Below are positions 45,977 through 55,207 of a stretch of DNA of 64,000 nt, one piece after another (positions within the stretch are counted from its first letter, which is position 1; every line of letters starts with the position of its first letter). The notes beneath the pieces are model-generated. The model saw nothing but the letters and a program-made list of their open reading frames with translations, ran no database searches and was not told the DNA's origin. The stretch spans positions 372,001-436,000 of the forward strand of contig NZ_JAVBHX010000001.1 in assembly GCF_030732065.1 (NCBI RefSeq), written 5' to 3'. Source of the stretch: Oceanimonas aquatica (lineage in GTDB: Bacteria; Pseudomonadota; Gammaproteobacteria; Enterobacterales; Aeromonadaceae). Position numbers and translations under genes: made by a program.

Positions 45977-46495
45977 ATGGAACAGCTACCATTGTTAATT
46001 TTCTTGATTGTGGCTGGCTGGATGGATCTGGCGCGTCACAAGATCCCCAACTGGTTGACGCTGACTTTTATTCCTCTGGCATTAATGTTTCATGTTGTGA
46101 TCGGTGAAGGCTTGGTTTTTTCCTTGTCCGGTCTGGTTTACTCCTTTATTTTATTGTTCCCCATGTTTGTAACTCGTCTATTGGCTGGTGGAGATGTCAA
46201 GCTGGGTATGGCCATTGCCACCTTTACTGGCTGGCAGTTGTTTCTGGAAGCATTGCTTTACGCTCTTATTATTGGGCTACCTTTGGTCATTGTGCTAGCC
46301 TGGCGTCGGGTAGGCTGGCAAGGGTTCAAGGCTACCTTCAGCCGCTACGGCATGATAATTGGTACCCGTCGCTACATGGCTCCGGTAGAAGGTGAGCTTG
46401 CCGGCTTAAAGGTGCCTTATGGCCCAGCTTTGGCACTGGGGGCAGCTTTGGCTGTAGCTCTCAATAAATTTCAACTGTTTACATTAATATCCTAG
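45977..46495 (+). CDS. tadV: Prepilin peptidase CpaA/TadV
   Basis: 172 residues, six membrane helices. Aspartic protease of the type IV prepilin peptidase family, lacking the N-methylation domain as usual for TadV. Catalytic Asp17 (GWMDLARHKIPNW) and Asp73 (LAGGDVKLGMA). Cleaves Flp and the TadE-type pseudopilins. Confidence 0.92.
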   Translation: MEQLPLLIFLIVAGWMDLARHKIPNWLTLTFIPLALMFHVVIGEGLVFSLSGLVYSFILLFPMFVTRLLAGGDVKLGMAIATFTGWQLFLEALLYALIIGLPLVIVLAWRRVGWQGFKATFSRYGMIIGTRRYMAPVEGELAGLKVPYGPALALGAALAVALNKFQLFTLIS

Positions 46496-46526
46496 TTATC
46501 GGCACCCAAGGAAGGAGGTAACACGG

Positions 46527-47762
46527 ATGTACCTGCCCAAACCCAAAACCCTGGCCGATACCGGCCTTTCGAAAGAGCTGCTTTTTCGCCTCTGCCTGCG
46601 CCATTTGCAGGAAGAGGCGACGCTGTCTTTGCCCATGTTGGCAGAGCGTCTTTGCCTGCGCGGCAGCGTTGTGGATCCTCTGCTGCAGGAGCTTAAAACC
46701 CTGCAATTGGTAGAAGTGCGAGCCTCTGGCCGCATGGACGAACCCATTCGATTTGCCCTCACTCAAAAAGGTCAGTATGAAGCACAGGTGCTGAATGAGC
46801 GGGACGGTTACATAGGTCCGGCACCCATACCCCTTGAAGACTACAATCGCCTGGTACTGGCTCAGTCGCTTGGCGAGCGCAGTATTCGCCGGGAGCAGCT
46901 TGAAGCAGCACTTGCCGATATGGTTATCAGTTCAGAGCTGGTGAACGTACTGGGCCCGGCCCTTAACTCCCGTCGTCCTCTGCTGATTTATGGTCATGCC
47001 GGCACCGGTAAAAGCTTTTTATGCCATCGTTTTAACAAGGTCTTTGACGAACATATTTATGTGCCTCATGCCATTGCGGTGCAGAACACCATTATTCCGC
47101 TGTTTGATCCCCTCTATCACTGGCGGGTTGAAAATAACGACGAGGATCTTGATGCACGCTATATACCTTGCCAGCGTCCCTTGGTGATGGTAGGCGGCGA
47201 ACTCAAGCTGGATATGCTGGAGGTGCATTTTGACCGGCAGTCCCGCCAATACAGTGCCCCCTTGCAAATGAAGGCCAACAACGGCGTATTTTTAATCGAC
47301 GATTTGGGTCGCCAGGGGTTCTCTGCCGACGAACTCTTTAACCGCTGGATTGTTCCCATGGAAGAAAAGCGGGATTTCTTATCATTGCCCAACGGCCTGC
47401 ACTTTGATATTCCCTTTGAGCAGATACTGGTGTTTTCCACCAACCTGGACCCGGAAACCATTGCCGACGAGGCCTTTTTGCGCCGCTTGGGTTACAAGTT
47501 GCAATTGCAGGCCATGCCGGAAGATCTGTATCGAAAAATCTGGAACATGAATCTGGAAAAATATCAGTTGTCCGCCACTGAAACATTATTCCGCTTTATG
47601 GTAGATAAGTTGCACAAAGGCAGTAAGAAGCCGCTGATTGCCTGTTACCCAAGGGATATTCTGGGTATTGCTCGGGACATTATGCATTTCAACGGCCAAG
47701 CCGGCGAAGAACTGACTGAACAAGTTTTAAACAAGGCCTGGAACATGTACTGCGTACACTGA
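46527..47762 (+). CDS. AAA+ ATPase encoded within the tad operon, function unknown
   Basis: 411 residues, soluble. The N-terminal part (about 14-95) looks like a winged helix (LLFRLCLRHLQEEATLSLPMLAERLCL, then TQKGQYEA). The AAA+ domain has Walker A GHAGTGKS (156-163), Walker B VFLIDD (254-259), sensor-1 Asn306 (FSTN), an arginine-finger candidate at Arg319/320 and a sensor-2-like YPRDILGIARDI. It is not TadA or TadZ, which are present separately. Lies between tadV and cpaB with short gaps. It might be a pilus-assembly chaperone, a regulator or a remodelling factor. I do not know a named gene for it. Confidence 0.8.
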   Translation: MYLPKPKTLADTGLSKELLFRLCLRHLQEEATLSLPMLAERLCLRGSVVDPLLQELKTLQLVEVRASGRMDEPIRFALTQKGQYEAQVLNERDGYIGPAPIPLEDYNRLVLAQSLGERSIRREQLEAALADMVISSELVNVLGPALNSRRPLLIYGHAGTGKSFLCHRFNKVFDEHIYVPHAIAVQNTIIPLFDPLYHWRVENNDEDLDARYIPCQRPLVMVGGELKLDMLEVHFDRQSRQYSAPLQMKANNGVFLIDDLGRQGFSADELFNRWIVPMEEKRDFLSLPNGLHFDIPFEQILVFSTNLDPETIADEAFLRRLGYKLQLQAMPEDLYRKIWNMNLEKYQLSATETLFRFMVDKLHKGSKKPLIACYPRDILGIARDIMHFNGQAGEELTEQVLNKAWNMYCVH

Positions 47763-47808
47763 CTATACTCCCTTTGTGGAACAAAACGGTTAAACCAAGG
47801 ACTCGGTT

Positions 47809-48600
47809 ATGAAAACACGTACTTTGTTATTGTTTGTTCTTTCCGTCGGCTTTGGCGTAGCGGCGGCCATCATGGCCAACAACTGGCTCAACCAGCAAAG
47901 CGAGGCTGTCAAGGCCAGGGCTCAGGGCAACACCACTCAGGTTGTAGTGGCCGCAGTAGACCTGGTGCCTGGTGCCCCCATAGAACCCATCCATGTACAA
48001 CTCAAAGACATAGATACCCGCCTGGTACCACCCGGTGCCCTTACCAGCCTCGAGCAGGCCCAGAGTATGGTGGCCAAAAATAACCTTTACCGGGGTGATG
48101 TGTTGCGTATAGAGCGGCTGGCGCCGGCAGGTGAGGGCAGCACACTTTCCGTGTTGCTGGAGCCAGGCATGAGAGCAGTGACCGTAAGGGTTAACGATGT
48201 TATCGGTGTGGCTGGTTTTTTGCTGCCAGGCAACCGGGTCGATATTCTGTTTACCGGTGGCAAAATGACTCGTACCGTGCTGAAAAACCTCAAGGTACTG
48301 GCAGTGGATCAGACCCAGCATACCGATGAAAACCGCCCCAAACTGGTGCGCGCGGTTACTCTTGAAGTTGATCCCGAACAGGCCGAGCGTCTGGTGAACG
48401 CTAGCTCCAATGGTCGCATTCAGCTTGCGCTGCGAAACCCCAATGATGAGCAGGAGCAGCAGATTGAAACCGTGGCTGCCGTTGCTGCACCCGAGCCTGA
48501 GGCCAAGCCGGCTCCGGCTCCACAAGTGGTGCGTCCACGTTCTTCGACCATTGATCTCATCAAAGGCTCGAAACAACAACAGGTACCGGTGAAAATCTGA
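47809..48600 (+). CDS. rcpC: Flp pilus assembly protein CpaB/RcpC
   Basis: 263 residues. N-terminal anchor (about 5-24), then an SAF domain (about 45-115, TTQVVVAAVDLVPGAPIEPIHVQLKDI ... YRGDVLRIERL) and a beta domain with RAVTVRVNDVIGVAGFLLPGNRVDILFT. Periplasmic part of the Tad machine that works with the secretin. The C-terminal tail is Pro/Ala rich and ends with a basic stretch. Start has an AAGGA site. Confidence 0.92.
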   Translation: MKTRTLLLFVLSVGFGVAAAIMANNWLNQQSEAVKARAQGNTTQVVVAAVDLVPGAPIEPIHVQLKDIDTRLVPPGALTSLEQAQSMVAKNNLYRGDVLRIERLAPAGEGSTLSVLLEPGMRAVTVRVNDVIGVAGFLLPGNRVDILFTGGKMTRTVLKNLKVLAVDQTQHTDENRPKLVRAVTLEVDPEQAERLVNASSNGRIQLALRNPNDEQEQQIETVAAVAAPEPEAKPAPAPQVVRPRSSTIDLIKGSKQQQVPVKI

Positions 48601-48640
48601 TACTTCAATAAACTCGACTTTTGGTGCACAGGAGGTGGCT

Positions 48641-50050
48641 ATGAGAACCCTGTCAGGATGTATTTTGGGGTTAACACTGTTGGCAGCAACCGGGCCTGCG
48701 TGGGCCGGCGGCAGCCTCAACGAGGCTGGCAATGCAATGCAGCTGCCTATACATAAATCCCGATCACTCATGCTCGACCGGCCCGCCAGCCGGGTATCGG
48801 TAGGTAATCCGGCGATTGCCGATGTGCTGGTATTGCAGGATCGTGAGTTGTATTTGGTGGGCAAGTCGCTTGGCCACACCAATCTCATGGTTTGGGATAT
48901 GAATGACAACTTGATCCAGGTCTTTGACATTGAGGTCAGCCACGATCTTCAGGGGCTGAAAGAGCGGCTGTATCGCTTTTTGCCCAATGAGCCCATTCAG
49001 GTTCACACTTCTCAGGGTCAACTGGTCGTGAGTGGTGAAGTTTCCAATCTCGATCGCCTGAATGCAGCCTATGAACTGACCCGGGGCTATGTGGTGGCTG
49101 CAGAGGGCGGCACCGCCCGCTCAGAGGTAATGAACATGATGAGCGTGGGTGGTGGCCAGCAGGTAATGCTGGAGGTGACCGTGGCCGAGGTGGCGAGGGA
49201 TACGTCTCGTAGCTGGGAGTCCGCCTTTGAGTTGTTTGAACGCTCGGGAAACTGGGGTTTTTCAATGCTGCGCGACAGTGTTGACCAGCTTGCAGGTTTT
49301 GGCACCAACACGGTTATCGGTGGTTTTGCGAGTGCCGATACCGTGTTTAACGTGGCACTGGACCTGGCAAAAACCCGTGGCCTGGCTCGGGTGTTGGCTG
49401 AGCCCCGCATTACTGCCATCAGTGGCCAGTCTGCCGAGTTCCTGTCTGGCGGTGAATATCCGGTACCGGTTCCAACCGAAGATGGTGTGGCTGTGGAGTT
49501 CAAGGAATTTGGCGTGGGGCTCAAATTCACCCCAGTGGTGCTGAGCAGCGGCAAAATCAACCTGAATCTTAACGTAAGTGTCAGTGAGCCGGTGGTAGCC
49601 AACTCCGCCAATGTGCCCTTGTTTGGCGATATCACTGCTCTCAGCAAGCGTAGCGCCGGCACCACTGTAGAGCTGGGGGACGGCCAGACCATCAGCATTG
49701 CCGGCCTGCTCAGTGAAAGTAACCGTGAGCAAATCAGCCAGATGCCTTTTGTGGGTGATATTCCTGTGCTCGGCAATCTCTTTACCAGCCGCAGTTTTGC
49801 CAAGGGCGAATCCGAGCTGGTGATTATGGTCACTCCTCGCCTGGTGCGCCCCTTCGACAAGCAGCAGGTGACTCTGCCCACAGATGGCTTTATTGAGCCC
49901 AATGATTTTGAGTTCTACCTGCTGGGTCGTATGTCCCACCGTGATCGGGTTGGTCAGGGTGCGCCCGCCACTGAGCAAACCGGTAATAGCGGCGTTAACC
50001 CTGCCATGAATGAAGGTGGCATGGAGCAGACCTATGGCCAGTCGCTGTAG
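48641..50050 (+). CDS. rcpA: Flp pilus secretin CpaC/RcpA
   Basis: 469 residues from ATG 48641 (GTG 48635 in frame). Signal peptide about 1-22. N-terminal domain with pilus-secretin BON-type region (LPIHKSRSLMLDRPASRVSVGNPAIADVL), then GQLVVSGEV, and the C-terminal secretin domain (VMLEVTVAEVAR ... GFASADTVFNVALDLAKTRGLARVLAEPRITAISGQSAEFLSGGEYP ... VPFKEFGVGLKFTPVV). Forms the outer-membrane ring through which the pilus leaves the cell. Confidence 0.94.
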   Translation: MRTLSGCILGLTLLAATGPAWAGGSLNEAGNAMQLPIHKSRSLMLDRPASRVSVGNPAIADVLVLQDRELYLVGKSLGHTNLMVWDMNDNLIQVFDIEVSHDLQGLKERLYRFLPNEPIQVHTSQGQLVVSGEVSNLDRLNAAYELTRGYVVAAEGGTARSEVMNMMSVGGGQQVMLEVTVAEVARDTSRSWESAFELFERSGNWGFSMLRDSVDQLAGFGTNTVIGGFASADTVFNVALDLAKTRGLARVLAEPRITAISGQSAEFLSGGEYPVPVPTEDGVAVEFKEFGVGLKFTPVVLSSGKINLNLNVSVSEPVVANSANVPLFGDITALSKRSAGTTVELGDGQTISIAGLLSESNREQISQMPFVGDIPVLGNLFTSRSFAKGESELVIMVTPRLVRPFDKQQVTLPTDGFIEPNDFEFYLLGRMSHRDRVGQGAPATEQTGNSGVNPAMNEGGMEQTYGQSL

Positions 50051-50081
50051 TGAAACAGGCAGCAGAACAAGGAGTATAACC

Positions 50082-50351
50082 ATGAAACAGTTATTGCTAA
50101 CCCTGCTGGCTGCGGGATTTGTAACCGGCTGTGCCAGTGAACGCCACTATGGCTTTGACATGGGACAGGACACCAAAGCCCTTGACTCGCTGCAGGTGTT
50201 GGATCCTGGTGCTGGCGCTCGCAGCGACGGCAAGCTGGCCGATCTCACCCTCAACGGTGAATATGGGGTCTCATTACACGGCAAGTATGTAAAAGGTGCC
50301 GAGTCACCTTCTGAAGGCAAAACCCAGGTCACCCTGAACTTTGGTGAATAA
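50082..50351 (+). CDS. Small lipoprotein of the tad operon
   Basis: 89 residues with lipobox VTGC (Cys17) and an AAGGAG ribosome site. The mature part is short, hydrophilic and ends in a beta-like stretch (KTQVTLNFGE). It occupies the position of the secretin-associated protein RcpB/CpaD in other loci but is much smaller and I see no sequence match. It may be the pilotin or stabiliser of the secretin. Function inferred from position only. Confidence 0.75.
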   Translation: MKQLLLTLLAAGFVTGCASERHYGFDMGQDTKALDSLQVLDPGAGARSDGKLADLTLNGEYGVSLHGKYVKGAESPSEGKTQVTLNFGE

Positions 50352-50362
50352 GGAGTCTCGTT

Positions 50363-51682
50363 ATGAAAGCGCTGTCGCACCACAGAAAACAGAAAGGCGC
50401 CATACTGGTACTGGTGACGGTGGCGCTGTTCGTACTGCTTGGTTTTACCGCCCTGGCTCTGGATGGGGGCTACCTGCTGCTTAACAAGACTCGGGTGCAG
50501 GATGCGGTGGACTCGGCCGCATTGAGTGGAGCAAAAACTCTGAGTTTGTCAGAAAATAATACCCATAATGATGCAATAGATGCTGTTGAAACCACCCTAA
50601 CCAGAATTTTGGCAGGGGAGGGTTTTGGCCAAATAGATATCGATGTAGATAATCTCGTAAGTGCAGTCGATATCGAATTTTCATTGGAGCCGGTACCTTT
50701 TGCTCCTTCTGTCAGTGAGGATGCTCGTTATATTAGAGTGTCATTGAATACCGTGCCGGTAAGACAATTCTTCTCACAACTTTTGATTGATGTATGGCAA
50801 GTGCGTGCGTCTGCTGTGGCTGGGGTCAGTGCAACAATACAGGATTCATGCCAAATTATTCCACTCATGATGTGTGATAGTAACCCAACCCCTCCAGCTG
50901 ATTATAATGACATACCCGATGATTATGACTTTGGTTTCACTCCATCGACAGACAGTGATCGTGGTGATGTTCTTATGATTAAATCGCCAACTAATAATAC
51001 ACCCGTTGGTCCTGGTAACTTTCTTGCTATTGATCTTCCTGATGCTAATGGTGCTGATGGGTTTAGAGATGGTTTGGCAGGTGCTTTAACAAATGCGTCC
51101 TGTATTGGGGCAGGGGAATCTATAACGACTAAAACCGGTAATATGTCAGGCCCAACCGATCAAGGAATTAATACTCGATTTGCTGATTACTCTGGTAACA
51201 TGAAGAACTTTGAACCATTGACTAAAGATGAGGGCGGCGCATATCATCCAGACTGTGAAGTCCCTGCCTTTAGCCCGGTAACTATCACAGAAGATATGTT
51301 TGCTTCATCAGGCGGAAGTTCAACATTAAGTAATCCTGCAAGCTATGCATTACAAAGTTATCAAGATTATATGGCAGATGAATCTAATTTTGATATCGCA
51401 CCTGAGCACCCAGCTTGTATAACCGGTCGAAGAATTGTAAGAGTTCCCGTAGGAGATTGCAGCAATCCTATTGATAAGGGAAATGGTAAACATGAAATTC
51501 CCTCTGTAGGTACAGCTTGTATGTTTCTCACTCAGAAGGTTACGGATGGACCTGGTAATGAAAAATATATTGTTGCTGAGTTTATTGATAACTGCACAGC
51601 CGATGGTGGGAGTTATTCCAATCTGCTGAATGGTCCGGATCGGCTGGTTTTATATAAAGACACTGCCAGTGGTGACTCATGA
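50363..51682 (+). CDS. tadG: TadG-like pilus assembly protein
   Basis: 439 residues. N-terminal membrane segment preceded by a K-G junction (KQKGAILVLVTVALFVLLGFTALALDGGYLLLNKTRVQDAVDSAALSGAKTL), the TadG/Flp-pilus TadE-G-like domain. The remainder (about 100-439) is a variable, Cys-containing extracytoplasmic domain rich in Asp, Asn, Ser and Thr. Markedly more AT-rich than tadA, tadB or rcpA. Could form the tip or anchor of the pilus. A clear von Willebrand MIDAS motif is not seen. Confidence 0.85.
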   Translation: MKALSHHRKQKGAILVLVTVALFVLLGFTALALDGGYLLLNKTRVQDAVDSAALSGAKTLSLSENNTHNDAIDAVETTLTRILAGEGFGQIDIDVDNLVSAVDIEFSLEPVPFAPSVSEDARYIRVSLNTVPVRQFFSQLLIDVWQVRASAVAGVSATIQDSCQIIPLMMCDSNPTPPADYNDIPDDYDFGFTPSTDSDRGDVLMIKSPTNNTPVGPGNFLAIDLPDANGADGFRDGLAGALTNASCIGAGESITTKTGNMSGPTDQGINTRFADYSGNMKNFEPLTKDEGGAYHPDCEVPAFSPVTITEDMFASSGGSSTLSNPASYALQSYQDYMADESNFDIAPEHPACITGRRIVRVPVGDCSNPIDKGNGKHEIPSVGTACMFLTQKVTDGPGNEKYIVAEFIDNCTADGGSYSNLLNGPDRLVLYKDTASGDS

Positions 51683-52146
51683 TGATTGTCAAAAAACAAA
51701 AAGGCTTGGCAGCCGTTGAGGCAACCATAATCTTGCCATTGTTGTTGTTGTTGCTTCTTGTTATTGGTGAATTTGGAAGATTGTTTTATCAGTACAACAC
51801 ACTCTCAAAGGCTCTGAGAGCATCTGTCAGAACTGTAAGTGTTTCGGATGGTGAAAACTATTTACTTGATAATGCGCTTAGAGATAAAGTGAGAAACCTA
51901 ATTCTGTATGGGCAGGAAACAACCGGAACTAGTGTTGTTTTACCCGGGCTTGTAGCAGATGACGTAACATTTTCTGCACCATTCAATATGCCATCTACAA
52001 GCGAAGATAAATATGTAACTCTCATAGTCAGTTATGACTGGTCGCCAATGTTTACAGATAATCTGAACACCTTTTTTGGTGACAGTGTTTCATTGTCGTT
52101 CCCGTTGAATGTCAGTATGACCATGAGGATCCTCAATGATGGTTAA
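51679..52146 (+). CDS. tadE: TadE-like pseudopilin
   Basis: 155 residues. KQKGLAAVEATIILPLLLLLLLVIGEFGRLFYQYNTLSKALR: prepilin-type site after Gly9 with Glu at +5 (mature) and the TadE hydrophobic helix. Overlaps tadG by 4 bp and the next tadE-like gene by 11 bp. AT-rich. Minor pilin-like protein processed by TadV. Confidence 0.9.
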   Translation: MMIVKKQKGLAAVEATIILPLLLLLLLVIGEFGRLFYQYNTLSKALRASVRTVSVSDGENYLLDNALRDKVRNLILYGQETTGTSVVLPGLVADDVTFSAPFNMPSTSEDKYVTLIVSYDWSPMFTDNLNTFFGDSVSLSFPLNVSMTMRILNDG

Positions 52147-52663
52147 TTTGGTGAGAAATCGTAAGGGTCTCAATTCAAAACAGCATGGTGCAACTATTGT
52201 TGAGTTTTCCATTGTGGCTGCTGTGGTTTTTCTTGTGTTATTTGGAATCATGGAAGTTGCACGATTGATGTTTACATGGAACACACTTAATGAGGCTTCG
52301 CGCAGAGCTGCTAGGCTGGCAACGGTATGCCGGGTTGAAGAGGTGAATAGTGGGATTGTGAGTCTGGCTGTGATCAACCAGATGAATGGCCTCTTACCAG
52401 GGTTTACGAGTACCAACCTTGCTTTTAATTACTTGACCGATAGCGGAACTGATGCCATTCCGCCTCATACAGCTGACTATGTACGTGCCCGTATTGTTAA
52501 TTATCGATATGAAATGATACTTCCTTTGTCTGTTGACTTGTCTCGATTCTCACCTGACTTTTCAACAACCCTGAGAACCGAAAGTATGGGAAGAACCAAA
52601 CCAACAGCGTCCAACCCCGATGGGAATATTATTTGTACCGATACAGGAGGCGCAGGAATATGA
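52136..52663 (+). CDS. tadF: TadE/TadF-like pseudopilin
   Basis: 175 residues. SKQHGATIVEFSIVAAVVFLVLFGIMEVARLMFTWNTLNEASRRAARLATVC: TadE-type domain with Gly-ATIVE processing site and conserved N/L-A-R-x-A-A-R. A second ATG at 52139 is possible. Ends with a Cys-Thr-Asp tail. Overlaps tadZ by 4 bp. Together with the previous gene it gives the usual pair of pseudopilins. Confidence 0.88.
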   Translation: MMVNLVRNRKGLNSKQHGATIVEFSIVAAVVFLVLFGIMEVARLMFTWNTLNEASRRAARLATVCRVEEVNSGIVSLAVINQMNGLLPGFTSTNLAFNYLTDSGTDAIPPHTADYVRARIVNYRYEMILPLSVDLSRFSPDFSTTLRTESMGRTKPTASNPDGNIICTDTGGAGI

Positions 52664-53868
52664 CAGACGCCAAAATAGTGGAACTGGAGCGAGAGAGTAT
52701 GCAGACACTGCCCGCACTTTCCTGTCCGTTGCAGTTGAATGTTATGGATCCGGACGAGCGGTTGTGGCCCCTGCTTAAGGTCAAACTGCATAACAGCAGT
52801 CAGTTGCAGCTTAAAAAACTGAATGACCAGGATTTCCTGCCAAAGGGAGACCGACAGGTTCTCTTGTTGGTGGACCATCCCATGCTGGCGCCGGTATATG
52901 ACGAGCTGGAGCGCAAAGCAGATGACAGTAGAAGCCTTGTATTTATGGGTGATCCGGCCAACACCAGTCTGGTGCGCAGGGCCATGCGGATGGGCGCCGC
53001 CGATTTTCTGCCGCTGGATAGCGACCCCGTAGAGCTCTGGTCATCCCTGGTGCGTATTTCCGCTCAGGTATCTGCCAGCATCAGCCTGGCACCGGTTACC
53101 GTGGTGGTAAACGGCAAGGGCGGCTCGGGGGCCAGTTTTGTTTGCGCCAATTTGGGCCATGCCTTTCAGAATGACGACGAAAAGGTTTTGCTGCTCGATG
53201 CCAGCCGACATTACGGCTCGCTGGCCGATTACCTCAATATTCGGGACAAACAGGGGGGGCTGAATGATGCTTTGCAGCGTGCAGGTGAAATGGACGCCAT
53301 GGCGCTGGCAGGCATGGTGAGCAAGGCGCGGGATGGCATGGATGTGATGCCAGCGTCCGTATTACCCCTGCATGATGAAAACACCGTTAGCGCCCGCCAG
53401 TGTGCCCAGTTGCTGCACCTGATGCGTGGGCAATATCAGCGGGTGGTAGTGGACATGTCCCGCGGACCTGAAGCCTGGAATCTGCCATTGCTGGAGAATG
53501 CCGAGCAGGTGGTGGTGGTGATGCAGCAAAGCCTGAGTGCACTGCGTGAAACAATTTTTTTGCTTCGCCAGCTTCGCCACGAGTTGGGCATTGGCAAGGA
53601 TCGTATTTTGCTACTGGTTAACCGTTACGACAAGAAAAAGGACGTCTCCCTGCAGGAGATAGAAAAAGCAACTGAAATCAAACGCATTGCTACCCTGGCC
53701 AATGATTTCGCCATGGCCGAAACCTGTACCGATCTGGGCCGGTTGGTGGCGGAAGAAAAACGTAGTCACAAACTGGTGGAAGGTTTTAATCATCTTTCCA
53801 GTGCGCTCAAGCCCGGATCTGGCCAAAACGATAAACCGGGATTATTCAAACGACTGTTCGGTAACTGA
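52660..53868 (+). CDS. tadZ: Tad pilus localisation ATPase CpaE/TadZ
   Basis: 402 residues. N-terminal receiver-like region (about 30-130, ending DPANTSLVRRAMRMGAADFLPL) and a ParA/MinD-type domain with the deviant Walker A NGKGGSGAS (151-159), in which the second Lys of KGGxGKT is replaced by Ala. TadZ proteins of this type dimerise and bind nucleotide but often hydrolyse poorly; they position the Tad complex at the pole. Start chosen at the ATG overlapping the tadF stop. Confidence 0.93.
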   Translation: MTDAKIVELERESMQTLPALSCPLQLNVMDPDERLWPLLKVKLHNSSQLQLKKLNDQDFLPKGDRQVLLLVDHPMLAPVYDELERKADDSRSLVFMGDPANTSLVRRAMRMGAADFLPLDSDPVELWSSLVRISAQVSASISLAPVTVVVNGKGGSGASFVCANLGHAFQNDDEKVLLLDASRHYGSLADYLNIRDKQGGLNDALQRAGEMDAMALAGMVSKARDGMDVMPASVLPLHDENTVSARQCAQLLHLMRGQYQRVVVDMSRGPEAWNLPLLENAEQVVVVMQQSLSALRETIFLLRQLRHELGIGKDRILLLVNRYDKKKDVSLQEIEKATEIKRIATLANDFAMAETCTDLGRLVAEEKRSHKLVEGFNHLSSALKPGSGQNDKPGLFKRLFGN

Positions 53869-53887
53869 TCGAACAAGGGGGTCACGG

Positions 53888-55195
53888 ATGAACCTTGAAG
53901 ACTATATCCTCAGCCAGGAAGAAGAAGTTCACAAAAAGCGTTTGCACGGCAAGCTGATGGACATGCTTGACCTGCCCATGTTGCAAACAGTATCCAAAGA
54001 GCAGGCCAGCGATCAAATAGAGCGCCTGGCTCATCAGTTGATGCAAGACTCTCCGGTGCCGCTTTCCATGAGTTCGCGCCAGAATATTATTAGACAAATA
54101 CTTGATGAAGTGCTTGGTTTGGGGCCGCTTGAGCCCTTGCTGGCCGACCCTAGTATTGCTGATATTATGGTAAATGGGGCAAAAAGCATTTACGTTGAGC
54201 GCAAGGGCCGCATTGAACGTGTGCCGCTGACGTTTCATGACGACGAACACCTCATGGGGGTAATAGAGCGTATTGTCTCCAGTGTGGGGCGACGTATTGA
54301 TGAACTCTCGCCCATGGTGGATGCTCGCCTGAAAGACGGCTCCCGGGTGAATGCCATTATTCCGCCCCTGGCACTGAATGGGCCTACCGTTTCCATTCGT
54401 CGTTTTACCGTGGAAAAACTGGCCATTGATACCCTGATTGATTTTGGCACCATTACCCCGGCCATTGCCGAGGTAATGGAGGCCGTGGTCAAGGGCAAGC
54501 TTAACATTCTTATTTCGGGCGGTACCGGTACCGGTAAAACAACCTTTCTGAATATTTTATCCAGCTTTATACCTTCTAACCAGCGCATTATCACGGTTGA
54601 AGATTCCGCCGAACTACAATTGCAACAGCCCCATGTAGTACAACTGGAAAGTCGGCCTGCCAACATCGAAGGAAGAGGTGAAATCAGTCTTCGGGACCTG
54701 GTTAAAAATACCCTGCGTATGCGACCTGATCGTATTGTGGTGGGGGAGGTGCGTGGTGCCGAGGCCTTCGACATGCTCACCGCCATGAATACCGGCCATG
54801 AGGGCTCACTGACTACCGTGCATGCTAATACACCCCGCGATGCGCTGAGCCGTCTTGAAAACATGGTGTCCATGACCGGGTTTGATATGCCGGTGAAAAA
54901 TATTCGTACTCAGGTGGCCTCCGCGCTGGATTTGATTATTCAGTTGGAACGCCAGGAAGACGGCAAGCGGCGGTTGATCAGCATGCAGGAAGTACACGGC
55001 ATGGAAGGTGAGACCATCACCATGTCGGAAATATTTACCTTTGAGCGCACGGGGATTGATGCCGAAGGTAATGTTCTGGGTCGTCATAAAGCCACAGGGG
55101 TTATGCCCAACTTCTACGATCGGCTTGCCCGCAGAGGCATGGTGCTGCCGCGAAGTCTGTTTGGCGATGATGATCTGCACAAGGGCATTTTTTAA
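53888..55195 (+). CDS. tadA: Tad pilus ATPase CpaF/TadA
   Basis: 435 residues. PilT/VirB11-type motor. Walker A GGTGTGKT (211-218), Asp box VEDSAELQL, Walker B RIVVGEVRGAEAFDML, and His box (TTVHANTPRDALSRLENM). Drives pilin assembly. Preceded by the usual helical N-terminal domain. Ribosome site AAGGGGG before the ATG at 53888. Confidence 0.97.
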   Translation: MNLEDYILSQEEEVHKKRLHGKLMDMLDLPMLQTVSKEQASDQIERLAHQLMQDSPVPLSMSSRQNIIRQILDEVLGLGPLEPLLADPSIADIMVNGAKSIYVERKGRIERVPLTFHDDEHLMGVIERIVSSVGRRIDELSPMVDARLKDGSRVNAIIPPLALNGPTVSIRRFTVEKLAIDTLIDFGTITPAIAEVMEAVVKGKLNILISGGTGTGKTTFLNILSSFIPSNQRIITVEDSAELQLQQPHVVQLESRPANIEGRGEISLRDLVKNTLRMRPDRIVVGEVRGAEAFDMLTAMNTGHEGSLTTVHANTPRDALSRLENMVSMTGFDMPVKNIRTQVASALDLIIQLERQEDGKRRLISMQEVHGMEGETITMSEIFTFERTGIDAEGNVLGRHKATGVMPNFYDRLARRGMVLPRSLFGDDDLHKGIF

Positions 55196-55207
55196 CCGGA
55201 GGCGCTT

